This document shows positions 43,629-52,675 of a DNA stretch of 64,000 nucleotides, in pieces. Each line of letters opens with the position of its first letter. Position 1 is the first letter of the stretch. The translations under genes and the position numbers were made by a program. The stretch is from JBKECF01 sp047974375 (GTDB taxonomy: Bacteria > Bacillota > Clostridia > Lachnospirales > CAMZNU01): the NCBI GenBank assembly GCA_047974375.1, contig JBKECF010000052.1, forward strand, positions 1 to 64,000. Reading direction: 5' to 3'. Under the pieces are notes generated by a model. It was not told the DNA's origin and searched no databases. It saw only the letters and a list, made by a program, of their open reading frames with translations.

Positions 43629-44483
43629 ATGGTAGAAGAAAAAGCTTACGGGAAGATTAATCTATGGCTTAACGTAAACAAAAAATTATGCAATGGATAT
43701 CATGACTTAGAAATGATAATGACGCAGGTAGAATTACATGATGCCTTAATTTTACAAAAAACAAATGCAAATGTTATAACTCTTGACTGTGACAAAGACG
43801 TAGGTAGAGTGGAGGATAATTTAGTATATAAAGCTATAAAATTAATAAAAGAAGAATATAATATTAACGAGGGCGTGCATTGTATTTTAAAGAAGAAAAT
43901 TTTTATTGGTGCAGGTATGGCTGGTGGAAGTAGCGATTGTGCAGCTGCTTTACGTGGAATGAATAAACTTTTTGATTTAAAGTTAACGAGTAAAGTGATG
44001 GAAAGAATAGGGGTTGTTTTAGGAGCAGATGTACCATATTGCATTAGAGGTGGGACTGCTTTAGTAAGAGGTATAGGTGAAAAAATAGAAAAAATAAATG
44101 ATATGCCGCCTACATACATTCTTTTGGTTAAACCAGATTTTTCTGTTAGTACCAAGGAGACCTTTGAAGCGTTAAAAAATGATGACATAGGATATAAAGG
44201 GGGCATTGATGATCTTATAGCTGGTATAAGGAAACAGAATGTAAAAGTAATAGAAAAACATTTACATAACACCCTTGAGTGTGTTATACTTAACAAGTAC
44301 AATCTATTATTAGATATAAAAAAATATCTAGAAGATTTAGGTGTACGCTCATTAATGAGTGGTAGTGGACCTACTGTGTTTGCGTTTTTTTATTCAAGGG
44401 AAAGCGGAGAAGAAGCTTTGATGCGAGTAAAGGAAAAATATCCTATGTTTAAAGATGTTGTTCTTACACGCACACGTAGGTAG
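43629..44483 (+). CDS. ispE: 4-diphosphocytidyl-2-C-methyl-D-erythritol kinase
   Basis: The 284-residue GHMP kinase of the MEP isoprenoid pathway begins EEKAYGKINLWLNVNKKLCN then GYHDLEMIM. The ATP loop is GAGMAGGSSDCAAALRG (94-110). The C-terminal motif SLMSGSGPTVFAFF closes the active site. Its neighbour veg is also next to ispE in Bacillus, which supports the call. Confidence 0.94.
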   Translation: MVEEKAYGKINLWLNVNKKLCNGYHDLEMIMTQVELHDALILQKTNANVITLDCDKDVGRVEDNLVYKAIKLIKEEYNINEGVHCILKKKIFIGAGMAGGSSDCAAALRGMNKLFDLKLTSKVMERIGVVLGADVPYCIRGGTALVRGIGEKIEKINDMPPTYILLVKPDFSVSTKETFEALKNDDIGYKGGIDDLIAGIRKQNVKVIEKHLHNTLECVILNKYNLLLDIKKYLEDLGVRSLMSGSGPTVFAFFYSRESGEEALMRVKEKYPMFKDVVLTRTRR

Positions 44484-44582
44484 TGTAGCATTATGGTAAC
44501 CCTTGTTCCGAGTATTTTACTTTATTGTAAACAATTAGGATAACACTTACGTATTTGCTATTGTTTGAAAGGTTGTGTTTAA

Positions 44583-44822
44583 GTGATTTATCAAAAAGAT
44601 ATTCAAAGAGCTAAAAACGACGTTGAAAAATGTTTAGGAAGTAGAGTAAAAGTAAGGTTTAATACAGGTAGAAAAAAAATGTCTACAACAGAGGGTATTT
44701 TGAAAAAAGCCTATGGTAGCGTTTTTTCGGTAGAGTATTCTTTAGGTCGAAGTGACATGCATAGTGCTACTTATTCTTATAAGGATATAGTTACTAAAGA
44801 TGTTCAAATAACATTATTGTAA
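44583..44822 (+). CDS. veg: Veg family protein
   Basis: The 79-residue protein matches Veg: IYQKDIQRAKNDVEKCLGSR then VKVRFNTGRKK and a C-terminal SYKDIVTKDVQITL. It starts at GTG 44583 with a weak, distant AAAGG. In Bacillus subtilis Veg influences biofilm formation; the molecular role is not established. It follows ispE as in Bacillus. A terminator lies 15 bases after it. Confidence 0.92.
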   Translation: MIYQKDIQRAKNDVEKCLGSRVKVRFNTGRKKMSTTEGILKKAYGSVFSVEYSLGRSDMHSATYSYKDIVTKDVQITLL

Positions 44823-44836
44823 ATTAGTTTTAAATA

Positions 44837-44865
44837 AAAGATTGGTGTAATGTCAATCTTTTTTT
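44837..44865 (+). terminator. Intrinsic terminator after veg
   Basis: AAAGATTG (44837-44844) and CAATCTTT flank a nine-base loop, followed by a T tract. Confidence 0.8.
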
Positions 44866-44953
44866 GTTGTATAAAATTTAAATAACATTTCTTTTAAAAT
44901 GGGCTGCTAATTGTAGTCTATTGGACAAATATATTTGCGAGGTATAAAAATTC

Positions 44954-46117
44954 ATGAAGTACTATGTGTTGCTTGTAATTATATATATAGCATTTATTAG
45001 CCTTGGTTTACCAGACGGTATAATTGGTGCATCTTGGCCAAAAATGCGACTTGATTTTAGTGCATCAATAGGAGATATAAGCATAATAACTACTATGTCT
45101 ATTATTTCATCAACTATTTCTTGCATTCTAAGCTCAAAATATTTAGAACGATTTGGCGTAAAAATTGTAACGTTTTTTAGTTGCATGATGACTGCCTTTG
45201 CTATTTTGGGGTATTCATTTTCTGGAAATTTTATTTTTATAATACTTTGTGCAATACCATATGGTGCAGGAGCAGGTGCGGTAGACTCTGGATTAAATAA
45301 CTTTGTGGCAGAAAATTATTCATCTAAACATATGAATTGGTTACATTGTTTTTGGGGTTTAGGGGCAAGTCTAGGTACTTTTATTCTTGCAATTACAATT
45401 AATAATACTTGGCGTTTTGGCTTTAGAATTATATCGTTAGTACAATTTTTTTTGGCATTTATATTATTTTTAAGTATAAAATTAAATGTATGGAATATAG
45501 AAAAACATATTGAAGAAAGTCCCGAGGAAAAGTTTAAAGGTGAAAAATTAAATAAAAAAATCTATCAATATTTGGCAATTTTGATGTTTTTCCTGTATAC
45601 TGGAGTAGAATATTCAATGATTTTATGGATAACAACAGTTTTAGTTGAGACCAAAAATTTAAATATTGTAAATTCTACTTTCATTGCCTCATCCTTTTAT
45701 TTTTTTATAATGACAGGTAGATTTTTAGCCGGAATTATAGTAGAAAAAATTGGTAATAAAATGACAATGCGCCTAGGATGCTCTATGGCGTGTACTGGTT
45801 TATTAGTATTAGCCTTATCTAATGAGTATTATTTGATTTTTTTAGGAAGCTTGTTATTTGGTTTAGGCCTTGCACCATTATTTCCTTGTTTAATGCATGA
45901 AACTCCAAGACGCTATAGTGTTCAGATTAGTAGAAAACTTATAGGATATCAGGTAGCGGCTGCTGGTTTAGGTGCTGGGGGCATTTCCTTTTTAATTGGA
46001 AGAATAATATTAATTAACACAAATTATTATTTTATAACAATGTTAGTTATATTAGTTGGATTTATATTTATAAATGAATTTGTAGAATTCAAACTAAAAG
46101 ATAAAAACTATGAATAA
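44954..46117 (+). CDS. MFS transporter (sugar-permease-like group)
   Basis: The 387-residue protein has twelve hydrophobic helices in two halves. The N-terminal LGLPDGIIGASWPKMRLDF and the helix-4/5 segment GAGAGAVDSGLNNFVAENYS resemble the fucose/glucose-permease-like MFS branch, and TGRFLAGIIVEKIGNKMTMR is the second-half loop motif. The substrate is unknown. It is intact, in contrast to the broken MFS gene at 31448. Confidence 0.82.
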   Translation: MKYYVLLVIIYIAFISLGLPDGIIGASWPKMRLDFSASIGDISIITTMSIISSTISCILSSKYLERFGVKIVTFFSCMMTAFAILGYSFSGNFIFIILCAIPYGAGAGAVDSGLNNFVAENYSSKHMNWLHCFWGLGASLGTFILAITINNTWRFGFRIISLVQFFLAFILFLSIKLNVWNIEKHIEESPEEKFKGEKLNKKIYQYLAILMFFLYTGVEYSMILWITTVLVETKNLNIVNSTFIASSFYFFIMTGRFLAGIIVEKIGNKMTMRLGCSMACTGLLVLALSNEYYLIFLGSLLFGLGLAPLFPCLMHETPRRYSVQISRKLIGYQVAAAGLGAGGISFLIGRIILINTNYYFITMLVILVGFIFINEFVEFKLKDKNYE

Positions 46118-46270
46118 GAAATAAATGTTTGTAAATAAAAAAAATGATAATTTGACTAGATATATAATGAATAAAATGATAGAATGAAAACGTATGGTTA
46201 AAAGAAAGTAGAAGTTTAGTTATTACACTTGTGTAATATACAAGCAGTTATAAATTTACTGGAGGTTATA

Positions 46271-48226
46271 GTGAGAAAGCAAAGTATAATATGGACGTTG
46301 TTAGCGATGATTGTAATATCAGGGTTTGCACCGGCTACTAACAAATTCATTCCAATAAATGATAAATTAAATATTGCTCAAGTGAGTGACTTAAATACTT
46401 TACATAAAGGTGTGGAAGAAGAACCTATAGATTATTATCCACCGCTTATGCTTTCGCAAATTGTTACAATAATTATTATCTTGGTAGCGATTTTTGGGAT
46501 TTATATGTTATTTACATTTAATAAAATGAAAGAAAATAGAGCGCTAAATGAGGCACTTAATAATAGAATAACTCAGGCTACTACATTATCGAATATGATA
46601 GTTTGGAGCTTTAAAGATGATACAAATTTTATTATTTTAAATGATTCGGTAATTGCACTTTTAGATATTGATGAAGAAGACATATTGTATAATGAAAATG
46701 ACAAATGTATTAGAATGGATATAGTTATTAGTAAATATATTCAAACGGAAAATTTTGCAATAGACTTTAATATTGCAAAATATAACCTAGAAAAAGGTTT
46801 GGTAGCGTCGCAAAAAGGTGTAATTGAATGGCGAAAACAAGGTACAGATAACGAGGTTAAGTATATAAGTTATATTGCTTCAACAGATCATAATAGTTAT
46901 TTTAATTCCTTTTTTATGATAACAAGAGATATAACGAAAGAACATCTTTATGAGCTAAATTTAGAACGACAAATTATTACGGATACTTTAACAGGTGCTA
47001 AAAATAGAACGGCTATTTTTAATTTATCTCCAGAGTATCTAACAGGCAAGACATTAGTATACTTCGATATAGATAATTTTTCCGTAATAAATGATAATTA
47101 TAGTCATACAGAGGGGGATTTCATACTTAAAACAGTAGTTAAAAGAGCTAAATTAATACAAAATGCTTTGGATGTATATCGTATGGGTGGAGATGAAATA
47201 CTAATAATTTTATCCGATTTTAATCCGCTACATGCAAATAAAATTATAAATAGTGTATTAGATACAATTGTTAATAGAAATTTATTATTTGATATAAATG
47301 GTAGCTTTGGTTTTTATACTGTAGAAGCTAATGAAAGTGTGGAAGAAGCAGTGAACATTGTTGATTATGCAATGTCTAGAGCGAAAAAAGAAGAAAAAAA
47401 TTCATATGTAATTGTAGACAAAAAAATTGTTAATGACTTTATAATAAGAGGCAAAGTAGAAGGAGAGCTAAAAGGTGCAATTGATAGAGGTGAAATTATA
47501 CCTTATTTTCAGCCGTATATAGCTATGGATACAAAGGAGATAGTTGGTTTTGAAACCCTTGTTAGATGGGCGAAAGATGGACAAATAATTAGTCCTTTTT
47601 ACTTCTTGGAAGCAGCACATAAAACAGGTTTAATTGTTGATATAGATATGTTAATGTTTGAAAAGTCATTAGAGATGTACAAGGAGCTTAATGAGAAGTT
47701 TGATTTAAAGCCCTATTTCAATTTTTCTTCGAACTTTACAAATACATCATTAGCTAGAATTAACCCAAACGAGTCCTTTGAATATGCCGCAAGAGTAGGT
47801 GTGGCAGCTGAAAAAATGTCTATTGAAATAACAGAGCAGCTTTTAGTTGATAAAATAGCATTAGATAAAATAAATAGGATACAGGAATTGGGCTTTAAAA
47901 TTTCATTAGATGATTTTAGTGCTGGGTATTCATCGTTAAATAGATTGAAGGAGCTTAATATTGATGTACTAAAGTTAGATAGGTTGCTGTTGGTAGATGC
48001 TGGTGAAAATGAAACAAGCTATGAGATCTATAGAACTATTGTTAATTTAGGTAAGTTCTTGAAAGCTAAGATAGTTTCTGAAGGCGTGGAAACTTTTGAA
48101 CAAGAGAAAATACTATTAGATAATGAAGTTCACATAGGTCAAGGCTATTTGTACTCTAAACCTGTGGATAAAGAAGGATTTTTTGAATTAATGAGAGAAG
48201 ATATAAAAAGACGTAAATTAATGTAA
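46271..48226 (+). CDS. Membrane GGDEF-EAL protein (cyclic di-GMP turnover)
   Basis: I start at GTG 46271, behind GGAGG; the TTG 42 bases upstream precedes that site. The 651-residue protein has an N-terminal signal or membrane helix (2-22), a second helix (about 60-82), a PAS-like region (about 100-225), a GGDEF domain with a degenerate GGDEI (306-310) and an EAL domain. EAL residues are intact: ETLVR (428-432), IEITEQ, DDFSAGYSSL, LKLDR and SEGVET. It therefore probably acts mainly as a phosphodiesterase; cyclase activity is doubtful but possible. Confidence 0.9.
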   Translation: MRKQSIIWTLLAMIVISGFAPATNKFIPINDKLNIAQVSDLNTLHKGVEEEPIDYYPPLMLSQIVTIIIILVAIFGIYMLFTFNKMKENRALNEALNNRITQATTLSNMIVWSFKDDTNFIILNDSVIALLDIDEEDILYNENDKCIRMDIVISKYIQTENFAIDFNIAKYNLEKGLVASQKGVIEWRKQGTDNEVKYISYIASTDHNSYFNSFFMITRDITKEHLYELNLERQIITDTLTGAKNRTAIFNLSPEYLTGKTLVYFDIDNFSVINDNYSHTEGDFILKTVVKRAKLIQNALDVYRMGGDEILIILSDFNPLHANKIINSVLDTIVNRNLLFDINGSFGFYTVEANESVEEAVNIVDYAMSRAKKEEKNSYVIVDKKIVNDFIIRGKVEGELKGAIDRGEIIPYFQPYIAMDTKEIVGFETLVRWAKDGQIISPFYFLEAAHKTGLIVDIDMLMFEKSLEMYKELNEKFDLKPYFNFSSNFTNTSLARINPNESFEYAARVGVAAEKMSIEITEQLLVDKIALDKINRIQELGFKISLDDFSAGYSSLNRLKELNIDVLKLDRLLLVDAGENETSYEIYRTIVNLGKFLKAKIVSEGVETFEQEKILLDNEVHIGQGYLYSKPVDKEGFFELMREDIKRRKLM

Positions 48227-48238
48227 TATTTGGAAGAA

Positions 48239-48276
48239 TAGTCAAAGGAAAATTAATTTTCCTTTGACTATTTTTT
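48239..48276 (+). terminator. Terminator after the GGDEF-EAL gene
   Basis: TAGTCAAAGGAAAATT (48239-48254) is directly followed by its exact inverse (48255-48270) and six T. Confidence 0.85.
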
Positions 48277-48302
48277 ATATACACTTTTTACATTATAGAT
48301 AT

Positions 48303-48347
48303 AAAAAGAGCCTACTAGAAACTAAAAATTTCTTTGTAAGCTCTTTT
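48303..48347 (-). terminator. Terminator downstream of rpmB
   Basis: AAAAAGAGC and GCTCTTTT bracket an inner AGAAA/TTTCT pairing. On the minus strand a U tract follows. Confidence 0.7.
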
Positions 48348-48358
48348 ATGTTATTGAA

Positions 48359-48562
48359 TTAAACAGCTCTAGTCACTTTACCAGAACGTAAACATTTAGT
48401 ACAAATTTTAACTGTTGTATGATTACCATTGTCTTCAACAATTCTTATTTTTTTTATGTTTGGTTTCCAACTTCTTTTTGCACGTCTAGAAACTTGACTA
48501 CGAGTAATACTTATTCTACGACCGTTTTGCAATTTTTTTTCACATACTTCACACTTTGCCAT
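48359..48562 (-). CDS. rpmB: 50S ribosomal protein L28
   Basis: From ATG 48562, behind AAGGAGGTG, the product is 67 residues. It has the L28 pattern AKCEVCEKKLQNGRRISITR and RRAKRSWKPNIKKIRI. The two CxxC pairs (CEVC and CTKC) make it the zinc-binding form. The extra upstream residues in the open frame are not used. A tRNA-Tyr gene lies 58 bases upstream without an obvious terminator between them. Confidence 0.96.
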   Translation of the reverse strand: MAKCEVCEKKLQNGRRISITRSQVSRRAKRSWKPNIKKIRIVEDNGNHTTVKICTKCLRSGKVTRAV

Positions 48563-48620
48563 TTGTAGCACCTCCTTAAATGTATGTAAGTCCATAAGGA
48601 CATTAACTAATTGTTATAAA

Positions 48621-48702
48621 TGGGAGGAGAAGGATTTGAACCTTCGAAAGCATCGCTAACAGATTTACAGTCTGCCCCCTTTGGCCACTCGGGAACCCTC
48701 CC
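48621..48702 (-). tRNA. tRNA-Tyr (anticodon GTA)
   Basis: The minus strand gives an 82-base class II tRNA. The acceptor strands GGGAGGG and TCCTCCC pair, the anticodon loop in CAGACTGTAAATCTG presents GTA, a long variable arm follows (TTAGCGATGCTTTCG region), the T arm carries GGTTCAAATCC, and the discriminator is A. CCA is not encoded. Confidence 0.95.
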
Positions 48703-48717
48703 CAATCAACAAGAAGT

Positions 48718-48746
48718 ATTATACCTCGATATCGATTATATTGCAA
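48718..48746 (-). promoter_or_regulatory. Promoter of tRNA-Tyr (and probably rpmB)
   Basis: On the minus strand, TTGCAA (48746-48741), 17 bases, TATAAT (48723-48718), 16 bases before the tRNA. This is a near-consensus housekeeping promoter. Confidence 0.75.
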
Positions 48747-48762
48747 TAGTTTTTTGATAATT

Positions 48763-49845
48763 TTATAATAATAATTTTTTAGAGCCTATTTCACTTCTCC
48801 ATATACCTCGTATAATTACAACTGTTATAGGACCAAATATAAGGCCAAAAACACCTAGCAAACTTGCTCCAATAAATATGCTCATTAATGTTATTAATGG
48901 ATGTAAACCAATTTGATTACCCACTATACGTGGCTCCCATATCTGCCTATTAAGTTGAATGAGTATGTATAGCAACAGTAGAAAAAGTCCTTTTGTTATT
49001 TCACCACTAAATAAATAGTATATTGACCATGGCCATAATATAAATCCGCTTCCAAAAAATGGTAGGGCGTCAATTAGTGCAAGTACAATACCAGCCAATA
49101 AACCGTAAGGGTATCTAAAAATGCTTAAGTAGATAATAGCAAGGGTGCCTGTTATACTCATTAGTATCAGCTGGGCACGAATGTATCCTCCTAGAGCGTT
49201 GTTTAAAGATTTTTTTATAATAGCTAAATTGTTAAGAAAAGATTTAGGTATATTTTCGTTTATTGCCTTTTTAATTATTTCATTATCTCTCAAGAAGAAA
49301 AAGCTTGATAAAAATCCGAAGAATATATAAGTTAAAATTTTCGGTACACTTTTTACTACAGTCAAGGATGCAGAAGTAGCTATTTTTCCTATTCCGTCAA
49401 CTAATGATGGTATTAAGTTCTTTATTAAATTTCGGAAATCATCGGTTAAGCCCTGAGGAATAAGAAAGAATACTTCGTTTAAAAATCCAGATATGCGTAT
49501 TGAAACAATTTCTATATTTGTTATATAAATGTCTATATTGCTATATAAGTCCAAAAATTGATATTTTATTACTTTAAATATAGTTGTGCCTAATAAAGCT
49601 ATAAAGCTAATAAGTAATATAATAGATATAATGCTCGAAGGTCCATAAGGTAGTTTAAGTTTTTTGTAAAATATGTTCCTTATGGGACGAAGAACAATAC
49701 TAATTATATAGCCTAAAATAAAAGGTATAAATAAAGTGAATAAGTACTTAAAAAATACAAATATAACAAGGAATATAATGGTTAATACACATATTTTATT
49801 TATAGAAATATAGTTATCATTATAAAACTTTTTAATTTTATTCAT
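48763..49845 (-). CDS. AI-2E family (PerM-like) membrane protein
   Basis: From ATG 49845, seven bases after AGGA, the product is 360 residues. It has about eight membrane helices and the family's C-terminal segment ALIDALPFFGSGFILWPW, then RQIWEPRIVGNQIGLHPLIT and SLLGVFGLIFGPI. AI-2E family proteins include autoinducer-2 exporters and ion antiporters; the substrate here is unknown. It ends a minus-strand run with the nucleotidyltransferase and RluA genes. Confidence 0.88.
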   Translation of the reverse strand: MNKIKKFYNDNYISINKICVLTIIFLVIFVFFKYLFTLFIPFILGYIISIVLRPIRNIFYKKLKLPYGPSSIISIILLISFIALLGTTIFKVIKYQFLDLYSNIDIYITNIEIVSIRISGFLNEVFFLIPQGLTDDFRNLIKNLIPSLVDGIGKIATSASLTVVKSVPKILTYIFFGFLSSFFFLRDNEIIKKAINENIPKSFLNNLAIIKKSLNNALGGYIRAQLILMSITGTLAIIYLSIFRYPYGLLAGIVLALIDALPFFGSGFILWPWSIYYLFSGEITKGLFLLLLYILIQLNRQIWEPRIVGNQIGLHPLITLMSIFIGASLLGVFGLIFGPITVVIIRGIWRSEIGSKKLLL

Positions 49846-49860
49846 AATCACATCCTAATT

Positions 49861-50589
49861 TTATTCATAGAGTTCTTTTACTGCCTCTAAAGCGGAAAAG
49901 GTACCGATGTCATAACACTGACCGTCAAACTTATATGCGTAGACCTCTTTTTTTTCATAAAGCCATTGGGTGAAATACCCAGGGGCATCTCCCTTATTAC
50001 CCTCATCTAAATATTGTTTGATTAACGGCAAAGTTTCTTTTTTGTAGAAATAAGTTGCGTATACGCCTATGTTGCTTTTTGGTATTTTAGGTTTTTCTAC
50101 TAAATCGGTTATTTTATCATTTTCGTCAAGAGTAGCAACGGCAAATCCTTTTAGAATTTCCACATCATTAATTTCTTTAGCACATACAACGTCGCTATTT
50201 TTAGAGTCAAAGTATGCCTTAACTTTTTTTAGTGGATAGGTAAATAGGTTGTCACCGGCTATAACAAGGGTATCTTCATCAATTTTTTTTTGTTCAATTG
50301 TGTACCACATATCAGCAATTGCACCAAGCCTATTATCTTCATTATCTGTACCATCATCTAAAACTTCTATATTTTTTTTATTTTTTCCATTGCTCCAATT
50401 TAAAAAATGGTTGTAAAATTTACTATTACTTATTAAATATATGTCTGTAACTTCTTCAAGGGTATTTATTTCATCAACTATATGGTCCAGTATTGTTTTA
50501 CCACCTACCTCAATAAGTGATTTAGGCATATCCTTAGTTAAAGGGTATAATCTTGTGGCATAACCAGCTACTAATATGATTGCTTTCAT
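49861..50589 (-). CDS. Sugar-phosphate/choline-phosphate nucleotidyltransferase family
   Basis: The 242-residue protein starts KAIILVAGYATRLYPLTKDM then PKSLIEVGGKTILDHIV, the NTP-transferase signature in which GYATRL stands for the usual GxGTRL. IAGDNLFTYPL holds the metal aspartate and LVEKPKIPKS the substrate loop. It is short, like LicC-type CTP:phosphocholine or other single-domain enzymes. It transfers a nucleotide to a phosphorylated sugar or alcohol for surface polymers; the substrate is open. It abuts the RluA gene by one base. Confidence 0.85.
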   Translation of the reverse strand: MKAIILVAGYATRLYPLTKDMPKSLIEVGGKTILDHIVDEINTLEEVTDIYLISNSKFYNHFLNWSNGKNKKNIEVLDDGTDNEDNRLGAIADMWYTIEQKKIDEDTLVIAGDNLFTYPLKKVKAYFDSKNSDVVCAKEINDVEILKGFAVATLDENDKITDLVEKPKIPKSNIGVYATYFYKKETLPLIKQYLDEGNKGDAPGYFTQWLYEKKEVYAYKFDGQCYDIGTFSALEAVKELYE

Positions 50590-51504
50590 TTAAAACTCCT
50601 TTTTATATATTTCTGTGAATTTATTATTTGGTTTACATGTATATTCTTTATTGTCAATTATAATTTTATAACAATGTAATAATTGATGGTCTAAATTATA
50701 CTTTTTTGAAAAAAACTTATTTGTACTTTCTCTACCATATTTTTTATCACCAATAATAGGGGCACCAATGTTTTGCATATGTACTCTTATTTGATGGGAT
50801 TTACCTGTAATTAATTGGACTTCACAGTAAGTATTTTTGCTATTATTTTTTAGAGGGGTGACAATTGAATGCACTTTTTTAGAATTTTCAACTTCGATGT
50901 CAAAAATACTAACTTTATTATTATCTTTCACATGGTATCCTAAAAGTTCTTTTTTATTTTCTAATTCACCGTCTAAAATAGTAAGGTAATATTTTTCTAT
51001 TTCTTTATCATGGAATTTTCTATTTAATTCTTGAGTAGATTTTAGAGTTTTTCCGCATACAACTAAACCACTTGTATTTCTGTCTAATCTGTTACAAAGT
51101 CCAGGAACGAAACCATTTTCAAAGATAATTTTCTGTTCTTGGAAATAATATAATATCTGGTTGATCAATATATTATCATTTTCATTTTTATCACCATGAC
51201 ATAACAGACCAACAGGTTTATTAAGGATTAACATATTATTATCTTCATAAACAATATTAAGTGGGTTTTGTTTCTTATAAATTATCTTTTCTTGAAATTT
51301 ACTAATAGTTTCATCGCTTAAGTATAAGGTTAAAAGGTCATTAGTTTTTAAAATATAATTAACTTCAACTTTTTTATTATTCACTTTTATGTTTTTTTTT
51401 CTAATCATTTTGTAAATAAAGGACTTTGATGATTTATTTAAATATTTAAGAAGAAACTTATCTATTCTCTGTTCTTCAGTTGGGGAAATTATTATTTCTT
51501 TCAT
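50590..51504 (-). CDS. RluA family 23S rRNA pseudouridine synthase
   Basis: The 304-residue protein has an N-terminal S4 domain (about 10-75: RIDKFLLKYLNKSSKSFIYK) and the RluA catalytic domain with NRLDRNTSGLVVCGKT, whose Asp is the nucleophile. ITGKSHQIRVHMQNIGAPII then GDKKYG completes the core. It modifies uridines in 23S rRNA, as RluC or RluD do; the site is not fixed. Its start shares one base with the prfB stop. Confidence 0.92.
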   Translation of the reverse strand: MKEIIISPTEEQRIDKFLLKYLNKSSKSFIYKMIRKKNIKVNNKKVEVNYILKTNDLLTLYLSDETISKFQEKIIYKKQNPLNIVYEDNNMLILNKPVGLLCHGDKNENDNILINQILYYFQEQKIIFENGFVPGLCNRLDRNTSGLVVCGKTLKSTQELNRKFHDKEIEKYYLTILDGELENKKELLGYHVKDNNKVSIFDIEVENSKKVHSIVTPLKNNSKNTYCEVQLITGKSHQIRVHMQNIGAPIIGDKKYGRESTNKFFSKKYNLDHQLLHCYKIIIDNKEYTCKPNNKFTEIYKKEF

Positions 51505-52605
51505 TATTTATCACCTTGTCTTAAATAAGCCTCGATGAAATTATCTATATTACCATCCATTACACTTTGCACATTACCGGTTTCTTCGTTGGTTCTGTGG
51601 TCCTTTACCATATTGTATGGGTGGAATACATAACTTCTTATTTGGCTACCAAAGCTAATGTCTTTTTGTTCGCCTCGTATATCAGCCAGCTCATCCGATT
51701 TCTTTGATTCATTTAGCTCAACTAATTTTGACACTAACATTTTCATTGCTGTATCTTTATTTTTATGTTGAGATCGTTCATTTTGACACTGAACAACAAT
51801 ACCTGTTGGAATATGTGTAATACGAATGGCGGAGTCCGTTGTATTTACATGCTGACCGCCAGCCCCAGAAGATCTATAGGTATCAATTCTTAAGTCTTCC
51901 GAGTTAATTTCGATTTTGTCACTTTCGTCGAAAATTGGCATAATATCACAGGAGGCAAAAGATGTATGCCTGCGTCCACCAGAATCGAAAGGGGATATAC
52001 GAACAAGTCTGTGCACACCCTTTTCACTTTTTAAGTATCCAAAAGAATTAAAACCTTCTATGGAAAATGTAATTGACTTTATGCCTGCCTCATCGCCATC
52101 GAGAGAGTCCAATACTTCCATTTTGTAGCCTTTATTTTGTGCCCATCTGCTATACATTCTAAATAACATAGATACCCAGTCACAGGATTCTGTACCACCA
52201 GCACCTGCGTTTAAAGATACAATAGCATTTCTGTTGTCGTATTCACCTTTAAAAAGGCTTTCTAAATTTTTGGATTCGAAAAGTTTTATAAAAGTTTTAA
52301 ACTCACTTTCTATTTCAGGTATTAAAGAGTCTTCATCTTCTTCTATTGCCATTTCTATTAATATTCCGACTTCCTCGTACTTTTTTTCTAACTCACAAAA
52401 TGAGTTTAAGTTATTTTTAATAACTTTAATTTCTTGTAATACAGGCGCTGTGTTTTTGTTATCGCTCCAAAAATTTTCTTCCATTGTTTTTTCTTCTAAT
52501 TCTTTTAGAGTTTTAGTTAAACTGTTTAGGTCAAAGACACTCCTTCATTTCAGATATTAATTTATCGTAAGGTTTATATTCTTGTTTAAGTTCATCAAAA
52601 ATCAT
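51504..52605 (-). CDS. prfB: Peptide chain release factor 2, with programmed +1 frameshift
   Basis: The gene starts at 52605 and reads MIFDELKQEYKPYDKLISEM then KECL before an in-frame TGA (52533-52531). The site CTT TGA C, with AAGGAG three bases upstream of CTT, is the classic RF2 autoregulatory frameshift. Slipping by one base continues DLNSLTKTLKELEEK into the main frame to 51504, giving 366 residues, the normal size. GGQ in SSGAGGQHVNTTDSAIRI is the peptide-release motif. RF2 reads TGA and TAA, and low RF2 favours the shift. The main frame alone (from ATG 52484) would lack 40 residues. Confidence 0.96.
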
Positions 52606-52623
52606 ATTTTCTCCTATTAATAA

Positions 52624-52648
52624 AAAAGCGATGATATACATCGCTTTT
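52624..52648 (-). terminator. Terminator between secA and prfB
   Basis: AAAAGCGATG (52624-52633) and CATCGCTTTT (52639-52648) form a 10-base stem with a five-base loop. On the minus strand it is followed by U, so it ends or attenuates secA transcription. Confidence 0.75.
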
Positions 52649-52675
52649 ATGTTTCAAATTAAAATAGTTTTAAAG

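Noticed and set aside
43700..44302. 200-codon open frame on the minus strand
   Set aside because: Antisense shadow of ispE, whose motifs are clear.
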